From Branchiostoma floridae (lineage: Eukaryota > Chordata > Leptocardii > Amphioxiformes > Branchiostomatidae), in contig NC_049989.1 in the NCBI RefSeq assembly GCF_000003815.2, positions 21,461,888 through 21,525,887 on the forward strand: a stretch of 64,000 nucleotides of DNA, in the 5' to 3' direction. The notes under the pieces are model-generated. The model saw only the letters and a program-made list of their open reading frames with translations, was not told the DNA's origin and searched no databases. The stretch's first letter is position 1. Each line of letters starts with the position of its first letter. The position numbers were made by a program, and so were the translations under genes. Positions 1 to 11,500 of the stretch are shown here, one piece after another.

Positions 1-622
1 TACGAAATATCATCAAGACACAGCGTCTGTTCACCGTTTTAAAAATCAACAGTTACAAAGTGCACATAAAAACATGAAAAGTTAAGAATCGTCCTGTAAA
101 GGACAGCTCAGGACGAGTGTACGTTTAATGGTCCCCACCCCACAGATATTGTATTGTACTGTATAACGGTACTGCAAATAAACCCTTGAAAAACACCATA
201 AAAAATCAACAAGTTCCTTAACCCACCTTAAAGGCATACTACGGGATTTTTGAACAAAACAAAAAGTAGCTTTTCCTACTTTTTCTTTACATTGTTAGTT
301 CAATCAACCCTATAGCATTGCATACCAATATTCAGGGAGAGATGCTGCGACATCAATGCACCACATAAGCATGATGTATAAAAATTGTGATCTTCCAAGA
401 AACAGATGGGCACAGGCTGGTTACTGCCTCTGTGTGTTGTTGTTTCTTGCTTATCAGCCTGGCTTCCCAGTGGGGGGCCAGTTGACAGTTCCTCTGAGTA
501 CAGTAGACTAGCTTTCTGTACAAGGTTTCTTGCAGTTTTGAAGGGAGTATGACCTCAGCTTGTTGATATCCTACGAAATAGACTAATAAGTTCATGATTA
601 TATGCTATTTTAGAATGATTAG

Positions 623-650
623 ATCAAGGAGCTTTTGTTAGCTCCTTGAT
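623..650. repeat. Perfect 11-bp hairpin
   Basis: Arms ATCAAGGAGCT (623-633) and AGCTCCTTGAT (640-650) pair perfectly around a 6-nt loop. A related but imperfect hairpin with CAAGGAGG and CCTCCTTG arms occurs at about 44710-44741. Two dispersed copies suggest a small palindromic repeat family rather than a local regulatory structure, but this is inference. Confidence 0.6.
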
Positions 651-1812
651 TAGATATAGGTGTTTCCAAAGAAGATCTCCATTGTGTTCTTTATCTGCAG
701 TCTGCCATGCATGTGCTAACTGATTACACCACCCCGGGGGACCTACCGGTGGCAAGCAAGACCCGGAGGGTCTAACTTGGGGGGACACAAGGTTACAGGG
801 TGCCTAGAGCGAAATGTTTGTAGGCTAATCCTTTACGTTGCAAACGTGAAATAATGACACAAAAGTGTCAAAAAGTGACAAAAAGTAGTAGTAAAGCTGA
901 TATTTCTTAATTCTAGAATATTTCAAATTTGAGCGCAAAAAACTGCGTAGTATGCCTTTAAGCCTTCTTTAGTTGTCGCGGAACGGTTTTTGTGTCGTCC
1001 GTCGATCTGCAGCTTGGTCATGAAGTCACAAGACTTAGCACCTGCGTTTGATTGTTCCGTTCTGCGCTTTTAGTGGCCCTTTCTTTTGAAGCCGACCGAA
1101 GGCTATTGACCGAAGGAGGTCATATATTATAATAGTCTAATGGGGTGACGGGTATTCTTAATCGCGTACCGAACAGCAGCCATGCGTTAAGCAATTCCTC
1201 ATCCGGACACGCAGGTAGGCAAAGGTGTTTGTCTCGCGTGTGTCTGTCATGAGTTCCAAACAAGGCCAAACGTGTTCCAACTTCTTGAATATCTTAGACC
1301 TAGGAATGCAATGCTGTCTTCTCGGTTGCCAGCCGAGCCTACCAAAAACCTACCACTCCTAGTCTTTTTTGTGGAACGCTGCCAAGGGACATTAACTTTA
1401 AATTTAAAACTTAAAACGTGAATTCTTCATGCTGAAATTCAAAACAGACGCCCTGTACTTCACACAACATCTAACTAATCTGGTGCTTGATGGCTTTATT
1501 CCGTTTATTATACAAAAATTACAACTGCTGAAAGCATATTTGCGTATTCGGGTCCCACCGGATAAATCAACCGGTTCCAATAAACTGTATATTGGGAAAA
1601 TGAAACGTGTGTAAACATGTTTGTGACAGAAGCAGTTTTAGGTATTTGTTTCATGTATACAACCCAAAATGTGTTTTTACATCTCAAAGTACGACCAAAG
1701 GTGCCGTTACCTACGAGGGAACACGCAGAGCTACTGCCCAGCAGAAGAGGCAGGCCAGGAAGGAACGAGCAGCCAACCCCCCCCCCCCCCCTCGAGCATC
1801 ACTTTACTTCCC

Positions 1813-1872
1813 TGCCCGCACTGCAACAGACACTTCAGAGCGAAGATAGGGCTGTACAGCCACCTGCGAACT
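1813..1872 (+). mobile_element. Retroelement zinc-knuckle-like remnant
   Basis: The plus-strand frame reads CPHCNRHFRAKIGLYSHLRT. This resembles the C2H2-like knuckle (C-x2-C, then a K/R-IGL-x-SH-x-R core) often found at the end of non-LTR retrotransposon open reading frames in animals. The expected final histidine is missing, and the flanking frame is short and contains a poly-P/poly-C run at about 1780-1793. I treat it as decayed transposon coding sequence, not a host zinc finger. Confidence 0.4.
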
Positions 1873-3135
1873 CTTTTGACTACTTGAATGATGGACAAGA
1901 TGATGACGAAAGCGGTCCTCGTCGACTCGACGGACGAACAACACGACCAAAGAATTAATTTATGTCGGGCGCCCATCGCTGAGTGTAATGTTGCAGCTCT
2001 GGTGCCATAAGCTCCTAGTCTCTACCAGACCAAGGAAGTTAAAATCAGATCAGGCTCCGGAAACCCAACCCTTTAAATAGGGATGTCGGAATATTAACAA
2101 CACCTACGCAGCCTGATGAGGCGGTGACCTCACAAAAAGACAAACAACACAGGTATGGATACTTCCTCTTTTATATGATTCCTTTATTGTACATCAAGGA
2201 CAAAAAATGGTCCAAAAATGGCAGGTATGGTTGACTAATAGCCTGATGCTGTAACAACACAAACCAGTCCGTCACTACGCCAGCATGTCCATGTCTGTAC
2301 TGATTGCTTTTAGAACACTTTTTACTTCTCACCGTCCAGTCCACGTCACTACTGTAGCTACACGTACCACTAGTGCACAAAACTCAAATCATCACCATGG
2401 TTACCACAACAAAAATCATTATTGGTTTTGACAAGCAGATTTCTCGGTAACCTAAAAATATGTGCTATGTAAAATACTCTCGTATAGTCGGATTTCTTCA
2501 GGCGTAGGTTAAGTCCCAAACTTCTGTACTACATTAGACATATTCCCAAAGTCTCAGACTATTAGCAACACTGGGTTGAGGCCGTGCCAATTTAATTTGT
2601 TAGTTCTCGGATTTTTAAAAGAAAATATAGAAAAATTTGCTTAACTGGAAAAACAAATAGTCTGAGGACCAGGTTTATGCCGTGGAGGCACACGGTTTAG
2701 TGCCATAAATACAGTGATATTTAAGTTTTCCTCCCTGCCCTCTGCTTTTATGATGTCCACTTGCTACATTTTCACTTAAGAAAATCTGAGAACCAAGAAA
2801 TTTAACTGGTGTGGAGTAACCTTTTTTCCTGCCAATGTACCCCTTCTGGCACCACATTTTGCTGGTTCCAGTGTACGACAGGAGGGAGAGGGTTATGGTA
2901 AAGCTGGCACATGTACAATAACAAGCACACAACATCTGCAGAAGACTGGTCTTTGTTACATGAACGGTAAAACTGCCAGTTTTGTGCAGTTAGCTTTATA
3001 CAAGCTGCATAAGACTGTAAGGTTTGCTCTGCTGCCATAGGGATAGGCCCCTCCTCTAGATCTACTGTTAGTAGTGTTTGTGTTGTGGCTCTCCTCAAAC
3101 ATTCGGACCACCTAACCACCGATTAAATTTGTGCC

Positions 3136-3650
3136 CGAAATTGTGCCCTTGGGAAAGGAACAACTTTACACGAATCTCTCCACTTCCCTTAGGTGTAAAT
3201 TAGTACCTACATATAGCTGTAAATAAGGCATCGGATACGACTCGTATTTGAGGATAGCCAAACCTGGAGCACGTTAAAGAACCCACCGCACTTAGCAAAA
3301 AGATCAGGAGTCCTTCCCGGTGTCAGTAAAAAAAATTAAAGTTGCCTGTTCATCTGTATACAGATGCTTAGGGGTGGCACTCATCTCCATTTCTGTAGCC
3401 CTTAGGCCACACATTTGTGCAAGCCACTACAGCAGGGGGCTGATCCGCTGGTAATCATGTGTGTTTAACTCCCATACTCTTCCCCATCAGTGCTGAGTGC
3501 TAAGCAGAGAAAGCAGCATGTACCATTTTAAAGTCTTCAGTATGACTCAACCGGGGATCGAACACACAACCTACCGAATGCAAGGCGAACACTCTACTCA
3601 CTTGGCCATTGCCCCGGTGTGAGTGGATCAAATAAGTCTGTCTGGGTACT
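3136..3650. mobile_element. Nested SINE-like elements
   Basis: On the minus strand, 3551-3617 looks like a tRNA-derived SINE head. The B box GTTCGATCC is the complement of 3555-3563. The A-box region TGGCCAAGTGAGTAGAGTG is the complement of 3590-3608. The element body runs leftward to about 3330. It appears inserted into a second, plus-oriented repeat (3136-3330 continuing after 3617). GGTGTCAGT just left and GGTGTGAGT just right of the insert look like a 9-bp target-site duplication with one mismatch. Confidence 0.5.
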
Positions 3651-4196
3651 CTTCAGTACAAGCTGTTATTCCATATGGCAGTTTACCAGTATGCAATATG
3701 AACAAACAAATATCTCACAACAATGTTTAATGCATGTACATGTGATTGCCAAAAGATAACAAAACCTCAAACATGTTGAGTCTAAACCACAGAGAAAATG
3801 AAGTTTGTACAACAGTTTCCATACAAGGCTGTGTTTTTGATGACACATGATTCATCACATATACATACAGAATATAGTCATCAGATTAATAATTATTGCT
3901 CAGAAACAATATAATAGAAAACTCTACTCTCTCTCAAGTCTTTTAAATTTTCACAGTGTTCAAAATTTGGTTCTACTTATCTATAATGGTTATCCACATC
4001 TTTATATGCTCTATGTAAACAATCCAGTGTAAAATCTCACCAAAACCTTGATCAATTGCTTTAGAATTATTTACCAATATATACATGTGAGCAATGTTCT
4101 TTTCCTTTTTTCCACAGTAACATATTTTTCCACCCAACACACGCAACATGGAATTAACAATAAACAAATCTGTACAATTTCAAGGTCAAAGAGAAT

Positions 4197-4682
4197 TCAG
4201 ATGTCCATGATGGCTTCGTGTCTGCCATCATATGAACCATGACCTTTAACCTGTAACCTTCTGACCTCCTCCCCCAGTACACCTTGGAAGACGATGACAC
4301 ACTCAAAGGCCTTGCTGTGTCTGTAGCAACACAAGCACATTCAAATAAACCAAAGAACACTACCTCAATATAACAGAAATATTTGACAATGTCGGAACAA
4401 AGAGAGAAAGAGGCAGAAAGTAAAGGAGGCAGAGAGGGACAGATAAAAGGAAATGGAGAGAGAAAGAAGAAGATCTAAAGGAAAGGGAAAGAGAGGAGGG
4501 AGAGAGATGGGGATAGAGGGAGTAAGAACAACCATGCAGAGCGGAGCATGAGAGAGAGTGAGTAAGTGAGAGAGAGAGACTTACCGTGCCGAGAAGTTGA
4601 GTTTCAGCAGTGCCTTGTTCTGAGCAATGTGAGAGAGTGTGACGATGTGTATGTGCATGTGTGTGTGTGAGAGAGAGAGAAA

Positions 4683-4728
<46 letters not shown>

Positions 4729-5504
4729 TTGAGTGAGAGACTTACCTAGCAGAAAAGTTGAGTTTGAGTAGTGCCTTGTTCTGCGCAATGTGTGACAGCG
4801 CTCCCTGCAGCAGGCCGCTGGCCGGAGTCACCTGGAACGCCTGGTCCTTATCTCTGCTCTCTGAGGGTCAAGAGAGAAAAATTCAGTTACTGAGAAAAAT
4901 GACATTTCTTCATACCAAGCAGACTATAGTCTTTAACAAATTTATGCATCCACTGATGTTTTACTAAAGGTTGCAGTCCAGCAGCAGTCAGAAGTGTTGG
5001 GTTAGGGTCTGAGGTAGGTTTAGGATTCGGGTTCAGATTTGGGGTAAGGTCCAGGTTAGGTTAGGTTTAGGGTTAGGGTTAGGGTTAGGGTCCGGATTAG
5101 GATTAGGGTTTGAGTTTGGGTTACAGTTACCGTAAGGGTTCGGGCTCGGGTTTGCGGTTGGGGTTGGGCTAGGGTTAGGTTAAGGTTAGGGTCCAAGTTA
5201 GGTTCGGGTTTAGGTTAGGCGCAAGGGTTAGGGTGGGGGTCCAGATTAGGGTTAGGGTTCAGGTTCAGGCCAGGGTTCGGGTTAAGGTTAGGGCTAAGAT
5301 TAGGGTTAGGGTCACTAATACGAAGGTGGTAGGAAAAGGCTCAGCTGTACCGATAGTTGCAGTCCAGTAACAGTCTGAGGCGGTGGGGTTGGCGATAATG
5401 ATGTCCATCTCCCGCTCCTGTTCCACCATGCAGATGCCGAAGTCCACTGTCTCCACCGACAGGCTGATGGAGGGGATGACCAGGCTCGCCCGCAGGGGCA
5501 GGTT
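4197..5504 (-). CDS. DLEC1: DLEC1 C-terminal coding exons 31-33
   Basis: 5351-5504 encodes LPLRASLVIPSISLSVETVD, FGICMVEQ and SDCYWTATIG. 4746-4860 encodes QAFQVTPASGLLQGALSHIA and ends LLKLNFSAR. 4197-4320 encodes the terminal VIVFQGVLGEEVRRLQVKGH and GSYDGRHEAIMDI before TGA. These match the human C-terminus (VSPNSGLLE, VVEGVLGE and GQGSYDERY). Phases 1 and 2 agree across the two introns. Confidence 0.95.
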
Positions 5505-8500
5505 CTGCAGAAGGACGCATCATGCGATGAGACAAAATTTTAACCTTGACCGGAAATGTCCTAATCTAGGCCAGATCAAAACATGCTCCAAACCTTGTCA
5601 AGCTACTGATAGTCTGATGACAAAGTCACAACCTGCAGTGTACATCCAAGCTATGTCACTACATGTAGGTGGATTTGGCTCCTATTTTCAATAAAAAACT
5701 GACCTGTGTTGTGCCATTGTTGTACTCGATGACCATGTTCTGTGTGAGTGTAAGGCTCACCTGAGTTGTGCCATTGTTGAACTCGATGACCATGTTCTGT
5801 GTAAGTCTCACCTGAGTTGTGCCATTGTTGAACTCGATGACCATGTTCTGTGTAAGTCTCACCTGAGTTGTGCCATTGTTGAACTCGATGACCATGTTCT
5901 GAGTTAGTGTAAGGCTCACCTGAGTTGTGCCATTGTTGAACTCGATGACCATGTTCTGAGTTAGTGTAAGGCTCACCTGAGTTGTGCCATTGTTGAACTC
6001 GATGACCATGTTCTGTGTAAGGCTCACCTGAGTTGTGCCATTGTTGAACTCGATGACCATGTTCTGGGTGAAGTGCAGCCTCCGCTCGCCCCCGTGCCGA
6101 GTCAGCCACATCTTGTCGCCCTCCCGCCAGCCCGCCAGTTTGTCCACCAGATGCACCAGGTCCATGCTCACACGGAACGCGATGCTCACCTGGCAATACC
6201 AAAACGCAAAAGATTAAAGAGTGACCTACAACAAATGTCAAAGGTGAAAGAAATGGCCTGTGACATAGGTCAAAGGTACAAGGGACATCCTGCGACAAAT
6301 GTCAGAGGAATAACCTGCAACAAATTCAAACTATGTAATGGCTAGTTAACACCTGTATTGTGCTTTAATAGAAGTCAAAAGCAAAAGAGATGTAAGAGGT
6401 CAAAGAGAAAAGGTCACGGTTAGAAATATTTCATTTTTTTTTCATTTATCTTAAAGATGATGTACCTTCATGTTCTGCCTGGGGTTGAGTGTGTAGAAGC
6501 CGCTAGCCTGAGTACGAGCAAAGGCCCGACCTCTGACCCCTGCGACCTCCACCCCGACCAGCAGGAAGGGCGGGGTCGTGACCAGGCGGAACTGGAGTGG
6601 GGTCTCTGTCTTGTTGGTCACCGTGCACGACGTCGTCTTCAGGAACTCTGAGGACAGCTGTTCATGGAAAAAGAGTCACAGTAAGCTTCTCATTTCTACT
6701 TCCAAAAAGAGCAAGAAAAAGCAAGCTTTCCTTATCACTTTGGACAGTTTTGGACAGTATTNNNNNNNNNNNNNNNNNNNNNNNNNNNNNNNNNNNNNNN
6801 NNNNNNNNNNNNNNNNNNNNNNNNNNNNNNNNNNNNNNNNNNNNNNNNNNNNNNNNNNNNNNNNNNNNNNNNNNNNNNNNNNNNNNNNNNNNNNNNNNNN
6901 NNNNNNNNNNNNNNNNNNNNNNNNNNNNNNNNNNNNNNNNNNNNNNNNNNNNNNNNNNNNNNNNNNNNNNNNNNNNNNNNNNNNNNNNNNNNNNNNNNNN
7001 NNNNNNNNNNNNNNNNNNNNNNNNNNNNNNNNNNNNNNNNNNNNNNNNNNNNNNNNNNNNNNNNNNNNNNNNNNNNNNNNNNNNNNNNNNNNNNNNNNNN
7101 NNNNNNNNNNNNNNNNNNNNNNNNNNNNNNNNNNNNNNNNNNNNNNNNNNNNNNNNNNNNNNNNNNNNNNNNNNNNNNNNNNNNNNNNNNNNNNNNNNNN
7201 NNNNNNNNNNNNNNNNNNNNNNNNNNNNNNNNNNNNNNNNNNNNNNNNNNNNNNNNNNNNNNNNNNNNNNNNNNNNNNNNNNNNNNNNNNNNNNNNNNNN
7301 NNNNNNNNNNNNNNNNNNNNNNNNNNNNNNNNNNNNNNNNNNNNNNNNNNNNNNNNNNNNNNNNNNNNNNNNNNNNNNNNNNNNNNNNNNNNNNTCGATG
7401 TCCATGTTCAGTGTAAGTGTAAGTGTAACTTAAGCTGTCCTGTTGTTGATGTCGATGTTCAGGTTCAGTGTCAGTGTAAGTCTAACATTAGTGGTGCCAA
7501 TGTCGATCTCGATGATCATGGTCAGTGTAAGTCTAACGTTAGCTGTGCCAATGTCGATGTCGATGTCCATGTTCAGTGTCAGTGTAAGTCTCACCTTAGC
7601 GATGTCAATGTCGATCTCGATGATCATGTTCAGTGTAAGTCTCACCTGAGCTGTGTCATTGTCGATCTCGATGATCATGTTCAGTGTAAGTGTAAGGCTC
7701 ACCTTAGCTATGTCGATGTTGATGTCCATGTTCTGAGTTAGTGTAAGGCTCACCTGAGTTGTGCCATTGTTGAACTTGATGACCATGTTCTGAGTTAGTG
7801 TAAGGCTCACCTGAGTTGTGCCATTGTTGAACTCGATGACCATGTTCTGAGTTAGTGTAAGGCTCACCTGAGTTGTGCCATTGTTGAACTCGATGATCAT
7901 GTTCTATGTAAGGCTCACCTGAGTTGTGCCATTGTTGAACTCGATGACCATGTTCTGTGTAAGGCTCACCTGAGTTGTGCCATTGTTGAACTCGATGACC
8001 ATGTTCTGAGTTAGTGTAAGGCTCACCTGAGTTGTGCCATTGTTGAACTCGATGACCATGTTCTGAGTTAGTGTAAGGCTCACCTGAGTTGTGCCATTGT
8101 TGAACTCGATGACCATGTTCTGTGTAAGGCTCACCTGAGTTGTGCCATTGTTGAACTCGATGACCATGTTCTGGGTGAAGTGCAGCCTCCGCTCGCCCCC
8201 GTGCCGAGTCAGCCACATCTTGTCGCCCTCCCGCCAGCCCGCCAGTTTGTCCACCAGATGCACCAGGTCCATGCTCACACGGAACGCGATGCTCACCTGG
8301 CAATACCAAAACGCAAAAGATTAAAGAGTGACCTACAACAAATGTCAAAGGTGAAAGAAATGGCCTGTGACATAGGTCAAAGGTACAAGGGACATCCTGC
8401 GACAAATGTCAGAGGAATAACCTGCAACAAATTCAAACTATGTAATGGCTAGTTAACACCTGTATTGTGCTTTAATAGAAGTCAAAAGCAAAAGAGATGT

Positions 8501-11500
8501 AAGAGGTCAAAGAGAAAAGGTCACGGTTAGAAATATTTCATTTTTTTTTCATTTATCTTAAAGATGATGTACCTTCATGTTCTGCCTGGGGTTGAGTGTG
8601 TAGAAGCCGCTAGCCTGAGTACGAGCAAAGGCCCGACCTCTGACCCCTGCGACCTCCACCCCGACCAGCAGGAAGGGCGGGGTCGTGACCAGGCGGAACT
8701 GGAGTGGGGTCTCTGTCTTGTTGGTCACCGTGCACGACGTCGTCTTCAGGAACTCTGAGGACAGCTGTTCATGGAAAAAGAGTCACAGTAAGCTTCTCAT
8801 TTCTACTTCCAAAAAGAGCAAGAAAAAGCAAGCTTTCCTTATCACTTTGGACAGTTTTTGGACAGTATTTGAGTCCCTAAAGAGATGATTAAATATCACT
8901 TGGGACTTAGGAAGTAGTTTCTAACAGTATTTGCAAATATTTTATGATGTCAACTATAAGCCCTGACCCTGTAGTACTCAATCCCCTCCTCAGGATCACC
9001 CTACACCTGATGCTAACCCCTGACCCTTGACCTGACCATGACCTGTCCTTGCTGCATGAGGTCACTGGCTGCCGTGTAGTACACAATCCCCCCTCACCTA
9101 CACTGGATGCTAACCCGACCCTTGACCTGACCCTGACCTGTCCTTGCTGCATGAGGTCGCTGGCTGCCGTGTAGTACACCATCCCCTCCTCGTCAGCCGG
9201 TTCCAGGGTCAGCTGCGCCGGTTTGACGTGAGACGTCATCTCCAGCCGCAGGGGTGTCATGTGATACCCCTGAACCCGCGACACCTTCCCGGGCACGCTC
9301 AGGGCCACCTGCAGACAGAGAGCATCATGGGAACACGTGTTACCATAGCAATGACATATAGTAAAGATCAGAGGAATGCTTGGCTTGAATTTTTCTCTGA
9401 AACCAAAAGTTAAAGAATAATGAAGTTTTGCCAGGCTGAATACAGTATTACTAAACCTCTTTCTTTTAAACGTTTTAGAATTTTATAATTATCACATCTT
9501 GACATGATTTGTTCACAGTGGTTTTCAAGTACCGGTATGTCATGAAATTGTCATTCACAATATAAGAAAAAGCACAAATTTATGAAAACAAGTTCCCACC
9601 TTGCTGTCCAGACTCATGAAGCCCAGAGCGAAGGCATTACAGTCGATGCCGGTCTCAACATCCTGGTTATGCAGCGGCGTGAAGGTCACCTTGATGTTGC
9701 CATGGCTACGGGCCTGAATCACCAGCTGCTTGGGGGTGATGTCATATGGCTGGTTTGCCCTCTGACCCTCGTGGGGTCGTAGGTTAACCAGGACGACCTT
9801 TCTTCTCTCTGGGGCCTCCTCCTGTGGGGAGTCTGCTGGCTCCTCCTCTACTACTTCCCCCAAGCAGGCGTGGTGCCGAGGGTGTCGGGCGTCTCAAACT
9901 GCCTCCTTGGAGGCTCCTTAACCCTGCAGACATTGCACAAGGTCACACANNNNNNNNNNNNNNNNNNNNNNNNNNNNNNNNNNNNNNNNNNNNNNNNNNN
10001 NNNNNNNNNNNNNNNNNNNNNNNNNNNNNNNNNNNNNNNNNNNNNNNNNAACCTAAATGAATGAACACAGACCACCCTACAACTTTCATTTTTGATATGT
10101 GCTTTTTAATAACATGCTGGTCTGGTCCCTCTGTGGGAAGGCCTGTCCGTAGATAACCATGACTTAAGAGGCTATCCAACTGTCGCCAAGAGGAATAAAG
10201 AAACAAACAAACAAACAAACAAACCTCCGGAGGCACGATCTCCTCCCCGTTCCGGTCCCTCCGTGGGAAGGCTTGTCCGTAGCTCACCATCAGGTCCAGC
10301 AGCTGTGTGTCCTGCTGTCCGTAGTTAAAGGATTGCCAGTCCACGCGGATGTCGTGCGGACACGGGTTGTTCACGCGCATGTTCCGCACGATCGGAGCCA
10401 CGCCCGACACGTGCGTCCCGTACCGGACGACAGGCTGCTGGTCTCGGAACGCCGCCGTCATCTGGAAGTTGAGCGGGCAGCCGACGACGGTCATGCGTAT
10501 GGGGACGGACACCGGCGCAAGGTCTTTCACCTGGAGAAACACACATCCAATCAATGTACAATATCTACAAACATTTGTTCATGCCTATAGCAAAGTTATA
10601 ACACATGCATCTAAGCTGGAATAAGGTCTGGCATCTGGGTAAACACACAAAACATATGTACAGTAACAATAGACATTTCAGCACCTTGGTCATGCCAATA
10701 GCAAAGTTATAATACATGCATCTAAGCTTGCACAAGGTCTTTTACCTGGATAAACACACATCAAATCAATGTACAATAAGTACAAACATCTCAGCAACTT
10801 GGTCAAGCCAATAGCAAAGTCGTTATACATGCATCTAAGCTTGCACAAGGTTTTTATCTATGGATAAACACACATCACATAAATGTACAATAACTACAAA
10901 CATCTCAGCAACTTGGTCATGCCTATAGCAAAGTCATAATACATGCATCTAAGCTTGCACAAGGTCTTTCACCTGGATAAACAAGCATCAAATCAATGTA
11001 CAACAACTACAAACATCTCAGCACCGTGGCCATATCAATAGCAAACTAGTTATAATACATGCATCTAAGCTGGCACAAGGTCTTTCACCTGGGTAAACTC
11101 ACAAAACATCAATGTCCAATAACAATAGACATTTCAGCACTGTGGTCATGCCTATAGCAAAGTTATAATACATGCATCTAACCTGGTTATTCCTTGGATA
11201 TTCCCTATCAACCTATCAAAAATCAATCACTATCCAAACCATCAATGAATCATTTCCTGGTCGTACCTTGCAGATGAGCTGGTCGCGGTACTCCCCCCAG
11301 ATGTCGCTGTAGGAGGCTATCTCCACGGTAACGGTGTGGAACGGCATGAGCACGCCCGCGGCGGGGTGCACGAGGAACGCCGCGCCCTTCCCGTCCCGAA
11401 GCAGCGCCTGAGAGAAGTCCACCGCAGACTTGCTCGGCGTCTTGCTGAGCGGATCGGCGATGTTCGGCGTGCGGCCCAGGAGCTGACGTCTGGAACTGGG

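Larger units (their letters stand above)
1..4196. other. Gene-free region downstream of DLEC1
   Basis: I see no supported gene here. The short open frames lack splice-consistent neighbours and do not resemble known proteins, apart from a zinc-knuckle-like retroelement remnant at 1813-1872. A hairpin sits at 623-650 and a nested SINE-like block at about 3136-3650. The part next to 4196 should be the DLEC1 3' untranslated region, read on the minus strand. The nearest candidate polyadenylation hexamer on that strand is the ATTAAA variant at 3726-3731, which is weak evidence. Confidence 0.6.

Noticed and set aside
1731-1976. Minus-strand frame with tryptophan/glycine run
   Set aside because: The G run is the complement of a poly-C tract within retroelement debris.
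4360-4788. 142-codon serine/leucine/histidine-rich minus frame
   Set aside because: It is a (GA)n microsatellite and a partial DLEC1 exon copy in a different frame.
4997-5325. A true telomere or scaffold end
   Set aside because: The sequence is degenerate and lies inside an intron with coding exons on both sides.
6578-7741. Long plus-strand frames across 6762-7394
   Set aside because: They are drawn through N bases and minisatellite; no coding evidence.
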